A stretch of 64,000 nt of DNA. Origin: Clostridiales bacterium (GTDB taxonomy: Bacteria; Bacillota; Clostridia; Saccharofermentanales; Saccharofermentanaceae). The stretch lies in the NCBI GenBank assembly GCA_017529925.1, contig JAFXMZ010000022.1, positions 162,012 to 226,011 of the forward strand, given 5' to 3'. Below are positions 9,708-18,815 of the stretch, piece after piece; within the stretch, counting starts at the first letter, position 1; every line of letters begins with the position of its first letter. Both the position numbers and the translations under genes were made by a program. The notes beneath the pieces were generated by a model. That model worked only from the letters and a program-made list of their open reading frames with translations. It was not told where the DNA came from and made no database searches.

Positions 9708-11159
9708 ATGTCAGATAATATGATCTCAAAGAGTTCCTACGAGAGTCCGCTCAATTCAAGATATGCCAGCAAAGAGATGCAGTTCATCTTCTCTCCGGAC
9801 AAGAAGTTTACGACCTGGAGGAAACTCTGGATCGCCCTTGCCGAATCTGAGAAGGAGCTTGGTCTTAATATCACTGACGAGCAGATAGATGAGCTCAAGA
9901 GTCATATCGACGACATCGATTATGAGAAGGCTGCCGAATATGAGAAGATGCTCCGCCATGATGTTATGGCTCATGTCCATGCATATGGTGATCAGTGCCC
10001 CAAGGCTAAGGGTATCATCCATCTCGGAGCGACTTCATGCTATGTAGGTGACAATACTGACATTATCATAATGAGAGAGGCTCTCGAGCTCATAAAGAAG
10101 AGGCTCGTAGTCCTTATCTCAAAGCTTTCCGCTTTCTGCAGCGAGTATAAGGCGATGCCGACATTGGGCTTTACTCATTTCCAGCCTGCCCAGCTCGTAA
10201 CAGTAGGCAAGAGGGCTTCGCTGTGGCTTCAGGATATCGTTTTTGATCTTGAGGAAACTGAGCAGGTCATCTCATCTTTAAAGCTCCTCGGATGCAAGGG
10301 TACGACCGGAACCCAGGCAAGCTTCTATGACCTTTTCGAAGGTGATCATGAGAAGTGCAGGGAACTCGACAGAAGGATCTCTTCCAAGATGGGATTTGAG
10401 GCTTCCTACTATGTTTCCGGACAGACTTATTCCCGTAAGGTCGATTCAAGGGTATTGAACTGCCTTTCCTCCATAGCACAGAGTGCTCATAAGTTCAGTA
10501 ATGACATAAGGCTCCTTCAGCATCTCAAGGAGATCGAAGAGCCTTTTGAGAAGAATCAGATCGGTTCTTCTGCAATGGCCTATAAGCGCAATCCCATGAG
10601 ATCCGAGCGTATAGCATCCCTTGCAAGATATGTTATCGCCGATTCCCTCAATCCTGCGATGACCGCTTCCGAGCAGTGGTTTGAGAGAACGCTCGACGAT
10701 TCCGCGAATAAGAGGATAAGTGTTCCCGAGGCATTCCTTGCAGTCGATGCGATCCTCGGTATCTATACGAATATCGTTTCGAATATCGTCGTCTATCCCA
10801 AGATGATCCACATGCATATCATGAACGAGCTGCCTTTCATGGCAACTGAGAATATCATGATGGAAGCAGTAAAGAGGGGCGGCGACAGACAGGCTCTTCA
10901 TGAGAAGATCCGTGTAGCTTCGATGGAAGCAGGAAAGACGGTCAAGATCGAAGGAAAGCCCAATGATCTTCTTGACAGGATCGCCGACGATCCCGAGTTT
11001 GGTCTGGACAGGGAGTCGCTTGATTCACTGCTCGATCCCAAGCTCTATATCGGAAGATGCCCCGAGCAGGTAGATACTTTCCTTGAAGAGGTCGTAGAGC
11101 CTATCCTCAAGTCCCATCAGGATGATCTTTCGATCGAGGAAGTGGAACTTAAGGTCTGA
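9708..11159 (+). CDS. purB: adenylosuccinate lyase
   Basis: Acts twice in purine synthesis, releasing fumarate from SAICAR and from adenylosuccinate. The 483-residue protein carries the fumarase/aspartase superfamily signature [14 protein letters not shown] near 285, with the catalytic serine loop. The helical segment [11 protein letters not shown] near residue 105 and [11 protein letters not shown] near 150 (catalytic His) are also present. An ACGGAGG ribosome binding site overlaps the end of the aminotransferase gene. It sits between that gene and an RNA methyltransferase, probably one operon. Confidence 0.96.
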   Translation: MSDNMISKSSYESPLNSRYASKEMQFIFSPDKKFTTWRKLWIALAESEKELGLNITDEQIDELKSHIDDIDYEKAAEYEKMLRHDVMAHVHAYGDQCPKAKGIIHLGATSCYVGDNTDIIIMREALELIKKRLVVLISKLSAFCSEYKAMPTLGFTHFQPAQLVTVGKRASLWLQDIVFDLEETEQVISSLKLLGCKGTTGTQASFYDLFEGDHEKCRELDRRISSKMGFEASYYVSGQTYSRKVDSRVLNCLSSIAQSAHKFSNDIRLLQHLKEIEEPFEKNQIGSSAMAYKRNPMRSERIASLARYVIADSLNPAMTASEQWFERTLDDSANKRISVPEAFLAVDAILGIYTNIVSNIVVYPKMIHMHIMNELPFMATENIMMEAVKRGGDRQALHEKIRVASMEAGKTVKIEGKPNDLLDRIADDPEFGLDRESLDSLLDPKLYIGRCPEQVDTFLEEVVEPILKSHQDDLSIEEVELKV

Positions 11160-11176
11160 TCCTTATCTGATCCGGT

Positions 11177-12400
11177 ATGAAAACGGAAAGGGAATACCCC
11201 AAGGCTATAATAAGCGAGAGAGCCCGCAGGAGACAGCAGTCTTTTCACCCGTGGGTATACGATAATGAGATCGAAGAGGTCACCGGTGCATATGCAAACG
11301 GTGATCTTGTCGATGTTATGACCCATGGCGGTAAATATATCGGCACCGGCTTTATAAATGACAATTCAAAGATCAGGATCAGGCTTATCTCCCGTAATGC
11401 GAATGACGTCTTTGATAAGTCCTTCTGGAGAAGAAGGATCGATTATGCGATAGACTACCGCATGACCGTAATGGGCGATCATGATTTCAGGTGTTCGAGG
11501 ATCATATTCGGAGAAGCGGACGAGATGCCCGGCCTTACCGTCGACAGATATGAGGATGTCCTGGTAACACAGGTATTATCCCTCGGCATCGAGATGCGTA
11601 AGGAGATGATCTTTGATGCTCTGTATGAAGCATTTACACAAAGGGGGATCGATATCTCCGGTATCTATGAGCGTAATGATGTCGCTATAAGGTCTTTGGA
11701 AGGAATGACGGAGTATAAGGGCTTTTATTCGTCCGATACCGTTCCTGAAGGGGAAAAGACGCTCGTTCAGATCGATGAGAACGGGATAATCTATACGGTG
11801 GATATTGAGAACGGCCAGAAGACGGGATTCTTCCTGGATCAGAAGTATAACAGACAGGCTGTTGCCCGTATCGCTTCAGGAAAGAAGGTCCTGGACTGTT
11901 TTACCCATACGGGTTCCTTTGCTCTGAATGCCGCCGCAGGCGGAGCCATGCATGTTCATGCTGTCGATGTATCCGAAACGGCCGTAGAGATGGCAAGGAA
12001 GAATGCAGGGATCAACGGTCTGTCGGATATCATGAGCTTTGAAGCATGCGATGTCTTTGACCTTCTCCCGACGATCAGAAAAGGCGAATATGACATGATA
12101 ATCCTCGATCCGCCTGCATTTACCAAATCCAGGAAGACAACGGAGAATGCCAAAAAAGGATATAAGGAGATAAACCTCCGTGCCATGAAGGCGCTCCCGA
12201 GGGGCGGATATCTGGCTACATGCTCATGCTCGCATTTCATGGATGAAGACAGTTTTGAGAAGATGCTCATCAGCGCGGCTTCCGATGCGGGTCTTAAGAT
12301 AAGACAGATCGAAAAGAGGCAGCAGTCTCCTGATCATCCCATTCTTTTGAACGTTAAGGAGACGGATTACCTTAAGTTCTTTATTGTTCAGGTTTTCTGA
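11177..12400 (+). CDS. class I rRNA cytosine methyltransferase (RlmI-like)
   Basis: A SAM-dependent methyltransferase of 407 residues in the RlmI/YwbD group. An N-terminal PUA-like RNA-binding domain (about 10-85) includes HPWVYDNEI. The Rossmann methyltransferase domain follows, with VLDCFTHTGSFALNAA (motif I) and ILDPPAF (motif IV) and a CSCSHFM segment. RlmI in E. coli makes m5C in 23S rRNA; this specific target is inference. It starts 17 bases after purB and has no obvious ribosome binding site, which suggests translation coupled to purB. Confidence 0.88.
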   Translation: MKTEREYPKAIISERARRRQQSFHPWVYDNEIEEVTGAYANGDLVDVMTHGGKYIGTGFINDNSKIRIRLISRNANDVFDKSFWRRRIDYAIDYRMTVMGDHDFRCSRIIFGEADEMPGLTVDRYEDVLVTQVLSLGIEMRKEMIFDALYEAFTQRGIDISGIYERNDVAIRSLEGMTEYKGFYSSDTVPEGEKTLVQIDENGIIYTVDIENGQKTGFFLDQKYNRQAVARIASGKKVLDCFTHTGSFALNAAAGGAMHVHAVDVSETAVEMARKNAGINGLSDIMSFEACDVFDLLPTIRKGEYDMIILDPPAFTKSRKTTENAKKGYKEINLRAMKALPRGGYLATCSCSHFMDEDSFEKMLISAASDAGLKIRQIEKRQQSPDHPILLNVKETDYLKFFIVQVF

Positions 12401-12451
12401 TTTCTAAACGATTTTTGATATAAAGTATGTTGATAAGGACATACCGGAGTG

Positions 12452-12482
12452 TTAACAATTATCATTTTCGAAGTTATATAAT
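12452..12482 (+). promoter_or_regulatory. candidate promoter of lipoprotein gene
   Basis: TTAACA at 12452 and TATAAT at 12477-12482 are 19 bases apart, longer than ideal. They lie 33 bases before the start codon, in an AT-rich gap. Confidence 0.35.
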
Positions 12483-12515
12483 ATTATCATCTTCAATCAT
12501 GAAAAGGAGAAAAGT

Positions 12516-14066
12516 ATGAAAAAGAAACTGATCGCTTCTTTGCTTGCAGCTTTCATGGCAGTATCCGTATTTGCAGGATGCAGCGATGACAAGAAGGATT
12601 CAAAGAAGAAGGACAAGGACAAGAAAGAGGAGACAGAGGAAACTGAAGAGACTGAAGAATCCGAAGAGACTGAAGAATCCGAAGAACCTTCTGAGTCTGA
12701 GACTGATGAGACCGAGCCTGACACTGACGGTACTTCAGTAAAGACAAAGCTCTTTACCATTAAGTATGATGATTCCGTCTGGACTTATAACGAAGAGGAT
12801 GATCTTTATGAGACGGACAGCAATTCCAAGATCGCATTTTCGATCCCCGATCCCGAAGATGAAGAAGGCGGATCACTTGTAAGGGTCTATATCGACGCTG
12901 ATATCGAAGAGCCTTATAACTTCAGGGATGAGCTCTACAGCCTCGGTTTTGATGAGTATGAATATGCTGAGAATGATGCATATGACAAGGTAAATGTTGG
13001 CGGTGTCGACTTCCTCTATTATGAGAATGACTGGGGTTCCGAGATCAAGTATATCGCAAGAGTCGAGGGTGCAGGCGAGACGATCATCATCGATTTCTAC
13101 GGCGAGATCGACAATTATAAGAAAGATATCGATGCACTTGTCGACGGTATCACGTTCAATGTTACTGATACGGGCAATGTTGACGGTCCCTGGTACTGGA
13201 ACGGTGAGCCCATCGCCAAGGAGGATCTCTCTGCAGCTATCGGTTCCTTCACGGTAGAGACACACCAGCTCAAGATGGATACACCTAACTGCACACATGA
13301 GACTTTCGATCATTATGTTCAGATCGCAGGTGACAAGCTCTATATCCTTTCCGAGGATAACCTGAAGATCTACGGTTACGACGGACAGGCTCTTACGTTT
13401 ATCGAAGAGATCGCTCTTGACAAGACTTACACGGATCTCTGCAAGGGCGCTGACGGAAAGCTCTATATGTCTTCCTTCATGAACGGTGTATCCGTGATCG
13501 AGGACGGCAAGATAACGGGTGAGCTCGAGGGAGACATCGATCATCTCGCTACCTCTCCCGACGGAACATGGGGCATCAGCTATTTCGGTTCCGATGATTG
13601 CTACAAGGTCACATTCACAGACACAGAGGTAGTACAGGGTGATGCGCTCGCCTTCCCTGAGTTTACGAGCCTTTCCAGTCTGTACATTACTGAGAACAGC
13701 ATCATTGTATACGGCTCCGATGATACGACTGATATGATCGCCGTATATGATCTCAACGGAGACCTGAAGTTCAAGACGGATGCTACAACTGATTCTGATT
13801 CCTACGGATTCGGTTCCGTAACATATGCAGCAGAGACAGCCAACGGATATATCGTCTTCGACGGCAACATGAGAGAGATCTTCTTCTTCGATCTTAACGG
13901 AGAGATGATCGGTGTTCTTGATGATGCCGCTATGTTCGATACACATTATCCCTGGATGGCATCTTCCTGTAAGGATGATGAGGGCAACATCGTAACTGTC
14001 ATGACCGAAGAGCGTGATGACAAGTCTTCCGATGAGTGCATAGCTTTCACTGTTAAGGGATTCTGA
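12516..14066 (+). CDS. lipoprotein with Glu-rich spacer and beta-propeller-like domain
   Basis: Exported protein of 516 residues. The signal peptide ends in FAGC with Cys22 as the lipid-anchored residue. A charged spacer of Lys/Asp then Glu/Thr/Ser repeats (about 25-75) follows. A small alpha/beta region (about 80-225) then leads into a long stretch with repeated strand-turn units such as DGKLYMSS, ASPDGTWGISYFG and DLNGDLKF. These look like blades of a beta-propeller. I do not recognise a named family and no enzyme motif is visible. GAAAAGGAG precedes the start, and a strong terminator follows, so it is monocistronic. Confidence 0.8.
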   Translation: MKKKLIASLLAAFMAVSVFAGCSDDKKDSKKKDKDKKEETEETEETEESEETEESEEPSESETDETEPDTDGTSVKTKLFTIKYDDSVWTYNEEDDLYETDSNSKIAFSIPDPEDEEGGSLVRVYIDADIEEPYNFRDELYSLGFDEYEYAENDAYDKVNVGGVDFLYYENDWGSEIKYIARVEGAGETIIIDFYGEIDNYKKDIDALVDGITFNVTDTGNVDGPWYWNGEPIAKEDLSAAIGSFTVETHQLKMDTPNCTHETFDHYVQIAGDKLYILSEDNLKIYGYDGQALTFIEEIALDKTYTDLCKGADGKLYMSSFMNGVSVIEDGKITGELEGDIDHLATSPDGTWGISYFGSDDCYKVTFTDTEVVQGDALAFPEFTSLSSLYITENSIIVYGSDDTTDMIAVYDLNGDLKFKTDATTDSDSYGFGSVTYAAETANGYIVFDGNMREIFFFDLNGEMIGVLDDAAMFDTHYPWMASSCKDDEGNIVTVMTEERDDKSSDECIAFTVKGF

Positions 14067-14094
14067 TAACAACTGCATCAGCAATAACGATGAT

Positions 14095-14130
14095 AAGGCG
14101 GCCAGCTCTTTTGAGACGGCCGCCTTTTTC
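14095..14130 (+). terminator. intrinsic terminator of the lipoprotein gene
   Basis: AAGGCGGCC pairs with GGCCGCCTT (9 bp) across a 14-base loop, followed by TTT. The loop and downstream arm overlap the -35 box of the next promoter. Confidence 0.78.
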
Positions 14131-14138
14131 TGTATAAT
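14111..14138 (+). promoter_or_regulatory. promoter nested in the preceding terminator
   Basis: TTGAGA (14111-14116), a 16-base spacer and TATAAT (14133-14138) lie 33 bases before the zinc-ribbon gene. The -35 box is in the terminator loop, so one short segment both ends one transcript and starts the next. Confidence 0.55.
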
Positions 14139-14171
14139 GGATAAGGACATCTTTCGAAAGGAATCGTCACT

Positions 14172-14771
14172 ATGGGCATTTTCGATCTGTTTGCAGGAAA
14201 AAAGAACGTGAATACTGAGACAAATCCGATACTGGCTGAACAGGGCCCCGGAATAGATATCGGCCTGGAGCCTGAATATGAGGAGGTTGAAAAGATAAAT
14301 GACGATCCCACAAAGTCTTTTCAGGTAAGGTTCGATGTCAAGGACAGTGTCCCCGTCTTCGATGATTCGGGTAAGCTCAAGATAGGCCTCAAGGGCTACG
14401 GAAGGACCTCGGTAAAGGTCATTCATCCGGCTGATTACTATGGAGAAGACCCCGAAGCCAAGTTCAAGAAGAGGATCGATGATATCTTTACATCCACACT
14501 TCGCGAATTCTCGGGTTCAATATCGAAAGTGAAGATCGCCTCCATGAAAGGTGAGATCGAGAAGAGGATGAAGGAGAACCTCGAAAAGGCTGATATCTTC
14601 GTCAATGAGGTGGATATCATCTATCTTACGGCACTGCCCGTATCGCAGTCGGCATCAGTGACCGGAGGCGCGGCAGATAAGCCCAAAAGGAAGAAGTGCC
14701 CTTACTGCGGTTCGTTTTCTGACTTTGATGTCAGTGTCTGCAATACGTGCGGAGCAAAGTTTGTTCCATAA
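14172..14771 (+). CDS. zinc-ribbon protein with SPFH-like core
   Basis: Cytosolic protein of 199 residues. The N-terminus MGIFDLFAG and a central region (about 45-160) with strand-rich YGRTSVKVI followed by long helices resemble part of the SPFH/band-7 type 'virion core' proteins. The length is much shorter than those and the match is tentative. A classic zinc ribbon closes the protein: CPYCG near residue 178 and CNTCG near 193. A GAAAGGAAT ribosome binding site lies upstream. It has its own promoter and is followed by the mgtE leader. Function unknown. Confidence 0.7.
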   Translation: MGIFDLFAGKKNVNTETNPILAEQGPGIDIGLEPEYEEVEKINDDPTKSFQVRFDVKDSVPVFDDSGKLKIGLKGYGRTSVKVIHPADYYGEDPEAKFKKRIDDIFTSTLREFSGSISKVKIASMKGEIEKRMKENLEKADIFVNEVDIIYLTALPVSQSASVTGGAADKPKRKKCPYCGSFSDFDVSVCNTCGAKFVP

Positions 14772-14843
14772 AACATATGACAAAACCGCTGAAGCGTGGT
14801 AGTATCAGTAGGTAAAAACCAATCTGAAAGTGAGGTGAGCGAT

Positions 14844-14936
14844 ATGGATGATTCCGGTGCCTATCGAAGTAGAAGCACAGAGAACATGAGCGCCATAACA
14901 TGCAGCATATCGTTCATCTCCATTGATAATATGTGA
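14844..14936 (+). CDS. 30-codon leader ORF upstream of mgtE
   Basis: A short reading frame of 30 codons starts with ATG 4 bases after AGGTGAG and ends in TGA 61 bases before mgtE. The product begins MDDSGAYRSR and ends in SIDNM; it is polar then hydrophobic and matches nothing I recognise. Its good ribosome binding site and its place directly before a terminator-like hairpin make it a candidate regulatory leader peptide, with translation controlling mgtE expression. This is inference from layout; a chance ORF is possible. Confidence 0.5.
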   Translation: MDDSGAYRSRSTENMSAITCSISFISIDNM

Positions 14937-14963
14937 GATGCATCTGTTTTCGGTGTGATCATG

Positions 14964-14997
14964 TCCTCTTTCCCGTAAAAAGAAAGGAGGATTTTTT
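14964..14997 (+). promoter_or_regulatory. terminator-like hairpin containing the mgtE ribosome binding site
   Basis: TCCTCTTTC (14964-14972) pairs with GAAAGGAGGA (14982-14991) with one bulged G, followed at once by six T and the mgtE ATG. The 3' arm is the mgtE ribosome binding site. The hairpin could both end transcription and mask translation. The same pyrimidine arm can also pair with the GAAAGTGAGG of the leader ORF at 14826-14835, giving two exclusive folds. Confidence 0.6.
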
Positions 14998-16407
14998 ATG
15001 TCTGATAAAGAATTCACAAATGATACGATGCCTGACTATGCCGGGGAGATCGTTGCGATACTGAGGAGCAACGCTTCTCCCGGAGTGATACATAACAAGC
15101 TCGAAGACTACCATGCAAATGATATAGCCCAGACTCTGGAACTTCTCGATCCGCGAGAGAGGATGAAGCTTTACCGTGTAAGCGGAACTGCGATACTCTC
15201 CGAGGTCTTCGAGTATCTTGAGGATGATGAGGCGGGAAGATACCTTACAGAGATGGATATCCGCAAAGCATCTGCGGTCGTATCGGAACTCGAGACTGAT
15301 ACGGCTGCAAATGTTCTGATGAATATCGATAAGGAAAAGAGAGCCCTCATCATCGATTCGCTGAAGCCTGACATCAAAAAGGAGATCAGCCTCATCGCAT
15401 CATATGACGAAGATGAGATCGGTTCAAAGATGACCACTAACTGCATAGTCATCAAGAACGATCTTACTATCAAGGAGGCAATGAGCGAGCTCGTAAGGCA
15501 GGCAGAGAAGAATGATAATATCTCCACGCTGTTTGTCGAGGACGAATTCGGAGAGTTCTACGGAGCTATCGACCTGAAGGATCTGATCACCGCCAGGAGC
15601 AAGGATTCGCTCGAGGAGACGATAGTAACGTCATTCCCTTACGTATACGGCAATGAGACGATCGACGACTGTATCGAGAAGCTCAAGGACTATTCGGAGG
15701 ACCTTATCCCGGTACTGGATAATAACAACAGGATCCTGGGCGTTATCACGGCACAGAACGTGATCGAGGTGGTCGATGACGAGATGGGTGAGGATTACGC
15801 CAAGTTCGCCGGCCTGACTGCAGAGGAGGATCTTCAGGAACCGCTCCTTCAGAGCCTTAAGAAAAGACTTCCCTGGCTCATTATCCTTCTGGCGCTCGGC
15901 ATGATCGTATCTACGGTGGTAGGAGCCTTTGAGAAGGTCATCGCACAGCTTACCCTCATCATGGCATTCCAGTCGCTGATCCTCGACATGGCCGGTAATG
16001 TAGGTACACAGTCGCTGGCTGTTACGATTCGCGTATTGACCGATGAGAACCTGACTTTCAGGCAGAAGATACATCTTGTAGCGAAAGAGTCAAGGGTAGG
16101 ACTTTGTATTGGCATTATCCTCGGACTTCTGTCGATCCTGTTTGTCGGCGGATACATCATGTTCGTCAAGGATAAGGATCCCTCTTTCTCCTTTGCGGTA
16201 TCTGCATGTATCGGTATGGCGCTGATCGCAGCGATGTTCATCTCCAGCATGACAGGTACGCTTATACCTTTGTTCTTCAAGAAGATCAAGGTGGATCCCG
16301 CAGTTGCTTCCGGGCCCCTTATCACAACAGTCAACGACCTTGTGGCAGTTGTCTCATATTACGGCCTTTCGTGGATATTTCTTATTAACATAATGCATCT
16401 GTCATAA
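14998..16407 (+). CDS. mgtE: MgtE-type magnesium channel
   Basis: Mg2+ channel of 469 residues in the cytoplasmic membrane. It has the family order: a helical N-domain (about 10-130), two CBS domains (about 135-260) that sense cytosolic Mg2+, a plug helix, and five transmembrane helices from about 295 onward. The pore-helix region DMAGNVGTQSLAVTIR carries the conserved Asn and Gly of the Mg2+ pore, and SGPLITTVNDLVAV lies in the last membrane segment. Control probably includes the leader ORF and SD-containing hairpin directly upstream. The canonical M-box riboswitch was not found. Confidence 0.95.
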   Translation: MSDKEFTNDTMPDYAGEIVAILRSNASPGVIHNKLEDYHANDIAQTLELLDPRERMKLYRVSGTAILSEVFEYLEDDEAGRYLTEMDIRKASAVVSELETDTAANVLMNIDKEKRALIIDSLKPDIKKEISLIASYDEDEIGSKMTTNCIVIKNDLTIKEAMSELVRQAEKNDNISTLFVEDEFGEFYGAIDLKDLITARSKDSLEETIVTSFPYVYGNETIDDCIEKLKDYSEDLIPVLDNNNRILGVITAQNVIEVVDDEMGEDYAKFAGLTAEEDLQEPLLQSLKKRLPWLIILLALGMIVSTVVGAFEKVIAQLTLIMAFQSLILDMAGNVGTQSLAVTIRVLTDENLTFRQKIHLVAKESRVGLCIGIILGLLSILFVGGYIMFVKDKDPSFSFAVSACIGMALIAAMFISSMTGTLIPLFFKKIKVDPAVASGPLITTVNDLVAVVSYYGLSWIFLINIMHLS

Positions 16408-16419
16408 ACCTTTTCGGGA

Positions 16420-16428
16420 TGGTACAAT
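16420..16428 (+). promoter_or_regulatory. extended -10 promoter of cysteine desulfurase, predicted leaderless
   Basis: TGGTACAAT matches the extended -10 pattern TGnTAtAAT. Seven bases separate it from the ATG at 16436. No clear -35 box and no ribosome binding site are present. Confidence 0.5.
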
Positions 16429-16435
16429 ATCAACC

Positions 16436-17578
16436 ATGATTTATTTTGATAACAGTGCGACTACAAGACCTTCCCCCAAGGTGGCAGAGGTTCTTTCGAG
16501 AGAACTCCTGTCGGATGAATTGTACGGTAATCCCGGTTCTATCCATAAGCTCGGAACAAAGGCATCCAGATCATATGATGCTGCTTTGAAGAAGGCGGCG
16601 GACCTTTTACATTGCGGTGCTGATGAGCTTTACTTCACTTCATGCGGTACAGAGAATACAAATACCGTGATCGAAGGATATCTGAGCCGTAACAGGAGGG
16701 CGGGAAAGACTGTTATTACGACCGGTACGGAACACAAGGCGACGCTCGAGACCGTTAAGAGGGCAGAGACTCTGTACGGGTCGAAGACTGTTTACATAAA
16801 GACGCTGCCCGACGGTACACCGGATCTTGAGGAACTTGAGAACAGCATCGATGACGATACTGCAATGCTCTGTTTTACTCATGTCAATAATGAGTCCGGA
16901 GCCATATTACCGCTCGAAAAGATAGTCGCGATCAGGGACAGGAAGAACAGGAATACAAAGATATTCCTTGACTGCGTCCAGTCGCTCGGCAAGCTCCCGA
17001 TAGATCTTTCCGGCATGAAGACAGATATGGCATCATTTTCCGGTCATAAGATCCATTCAGTCAAAGGGACAGGGTTGATGTATATCAGAAAAGGTATCAA
17101 CATCGATCCGCTCATCGTCGGAGGCGGTCAGCAGAAGGGGATGAGGTCCGGGACCCAGAGCCTGTTCCTTGCTGATGCTTTCGTGACGGCTCTTGAGGAA
17201 GCTGTTAACGACAGGAAGGAAGCTTATGAGAGGGTAGAGAAGATCAACCTTTTCCTGAGGGAAGAACTGGTGAAGCGTAAAGCTGTCATCAACTCTCCTG
17301 CGGACGCACTGCCGTTCGTTCTTAACGTCGCTTTCGACGGGTTTGAATCAGAGACTATGCTGCATGCACTCGAGAGTTTTGATATATGCGTGTCGACAGT
17401 ATCGGCATGCTCTTCAAAGACAAAGGCTGTGAGCTATGTGCTCCTTGAGATGGGTATACCGAGGAAGACAGCTGCAAACAGCGTAAGGCTCAGTTTTTCG
17501 AAGTTTAATACAATGGAGGAGGCAGAGAAGTTCATTGAGACGGTCGATAAGATCTATGAACTGTATGCGTTAAAGTAA
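16436..17578 (+). CDS. cysteine desulfurase (NifS/IscS-like)
   Basis: PLP enzyme that removes sulfur from cysteine and passes it on as a persulfide. It has 380 residues, N-terminal YFDNSATTRPS, the PLP-binding lysine in SGHKIHSVKG near 204, and the sulfur-carrying cysteine loop VSACSSK near 325. The gene for ThiI starts 1 base after its stop, so the pair most likely supplies sulfur for 4-thiouridine in tRNA, as in the Bacillus NifZ-ThiI pair. No ribosome binding site is visible, and the -10 box 7 bases before the ATG suggests a leaderless transcript. Confidence 0.93.
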   Translation: MIYFDNSATTRPSPKVAEVLSRELLSDELYGNPGSIHKLGTKASRSYDAALKKAADLLHCGADELYFTSCGTENTNTVIEGYLSRNRRAGKTVITTGTEHKATLETVKRAETLYGSKTVYIKTLPDGTPDLEELENSIDDDTAMLCFTHVNNESGAILPLEKIVAIRDRKNRNTKIFLDCVQSLGKLPIDLSGMKTDMASFSGHKIHSVKGTGLMYIRKGINIDPLIVGGGQQKGMRSGTQSLFLADAFVTALEEAVNDRKEAYERVEKINLFLREELVKRKAVINSPADALPFVLNVAFDGFESETMLHALESFDICVSTVSACSSKTKAVSYVLLEMGIPRKTAANSVRLSFSKFNTMEEAEKFIETVDKIYELYALK

Positions 17579-17579
17579 G

Positions 17580-18776
17580 ATGAGTAAGAATGTAATACTT
17601 GCAAGAATGGGTGAGGTGACTCTTAAAGGACTGAACAGGGGGAAGTTTGAGATCCAGCTCAAGTCGAACCTGAAATACCGTCTCAGATCCTATGGAAAGC
17701 TCGCCATCTATCAGAGCCAGAGCAGGATATGGATCGAGGCTAAGGATGATGAGAATCCCGTGTTTAAGAGCGAAGAGAGCGCGAAGGAGATCCTTCATGC
17801 GGTAACACAGGTATTCGGCATCGTTTCCGCCAGCCTTGCAAGGAAGTTCGAGGGCGGGATAGAAGATATAATCACCAATTCCGTTGAATATGTTAGAAAC
17901 TACCTTAATGAACATCCCGACCATAAGACTTTCAAGGTCGAAGGAAAAAGAGGAGATAAGAGCTTTCCGCTGAAGTCGCCTGAGATCTGTGCGGAAGTCG
18001 GAGCTGCCGTTCTTGAGAACTTTGAACAGCTTTCCGTCAATGTAAATGAGCCCGATTTTATCCTTTATGTCGAAGTTCGTGACTATAACTATGTATATGC
18101 AGGCAAGGTCATGGGCCACAGAGGCCTTCCCGTAGGCACGGCAGGAAAGGGAATGCTGCTTCTGTCCGGAGGTATCGATTCGCCTGTTGCAGGCTATATG
18201 ATGGCTTCGAGAGGAATGCAGCTCGATGCGGTCTATTTCCATTCATTCCCGTACACGAGCGAGCAGGCTAAGGAGAAGGTCGTTGATCTTGCAAGGATCG
18301 TGTCCGGATTCTCCGGGAAGATGAACCTTTATGTTGTAAACTTCACTCAGATCCAGCTCGATATGTATAAGAACAGTCCGCAGGACATGCTTACAATTAC
18401 AATGAGAAGGGTAATGCTTCAGATCGCTGAAAAGCTTGCCGAAAAGAGCGGATGTAAGTGCCTTATAACAGGTGAGAGCCTGGGGCAGGTAGCAAGCCAG
18501 ACGCTCGAGGCTATCGCGATAACGAATGAGGTAACGGATATGCCGATACTGCGTCCCCTTATCGGTCTGGATAAGGAGGCGACATGCGATATCTCGAGGA
18601 GGATCGGTGCATTTGAGACATCTATCCTTCCGTATGAGGATTGCTGTACGGTATTTGTAGCCAAGCATCCTAAGACACATCCGAAGCACGTTGATATCGA
18701 AGAGGCGGAGAAGAATCTCGATATTGAGAAGATGGTCAGCGACGGAGTCGCCGGAGTAGAGATAATAGAGATCTGA
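17580..18776 (+). CDS. thiI: tRNA 4-thiouridine synthetase ThiI
   Basis: Adenylates uridine 8 of tRNA and installs sulfur. The 398-residue protein has an N-terminal ferredoxin-like/THUMP region (about 1-165) and a PP-loop ATPase domain with LLSGGIDSPVAGYMM near 198. The C-terminal rhodanese domain of the E. coli protein is missing, as is usual in Bacillota, where the desulfurase hands over sulfur directly. It begins 1 base after the desulfurase stop codon, so translation is probably coupled. Confidence 0.95.
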   Translation: MSKNVILARMGEVTLKGLNRGKFEIQLKSNLKYRLRSYGKLAIYQSQSRIWIEAKDDENPVFKSEESAKEILHAVTQVFGIVSASLARKFEGGIEDIITNSVEYVRNYLNEHPDHKTFKVEGKRGDKSFPLKSPEICAEVGAAVLENFEQLSVNVNEPDFILYVEVRDYNYVYAGKVMGHRGLPVGTAGKGMLLLSGGIDSPVAGYMMASRGMQLDAVYFHSFPYTSEQAKEKVVDLARIVSGFSGKMNLYVVNFTQIQLDMYKNSPQDMLTITMRRVMLQIAEKLAEKSGCKCLITGESLGQVASQTLEAIAITNEVTDMPILRPLIGLDKEATCDISRRIGAFETSILPYEDCCTVFVAKHPKTHPKHVDIEEAEKNLDIEKMVSDGVAGVEIIEI

Positions 18777-18815
18777 TCAGCAGTATCCCGGTGAGGGATA
18801 AGAGGGGATCCTGAA

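Noticed and set aside
12873..14426. 517-codon minus-strand reading frame
   Set aside because: It lies opposite the lipoprotein and zinc-ribbon genes, has no ribosome binding site, and its product is a Leu/Ile/Arg-rich translation typical of antisense shadow frames.
14821..14998. Canonical M-box magnesium riboswitch before mgtE
   Set aside because: Only an AGGTGAG element matches. The later conserved M-box segments with the paired core are absent, and the region is better explained by a leader ORF plus hairpin.
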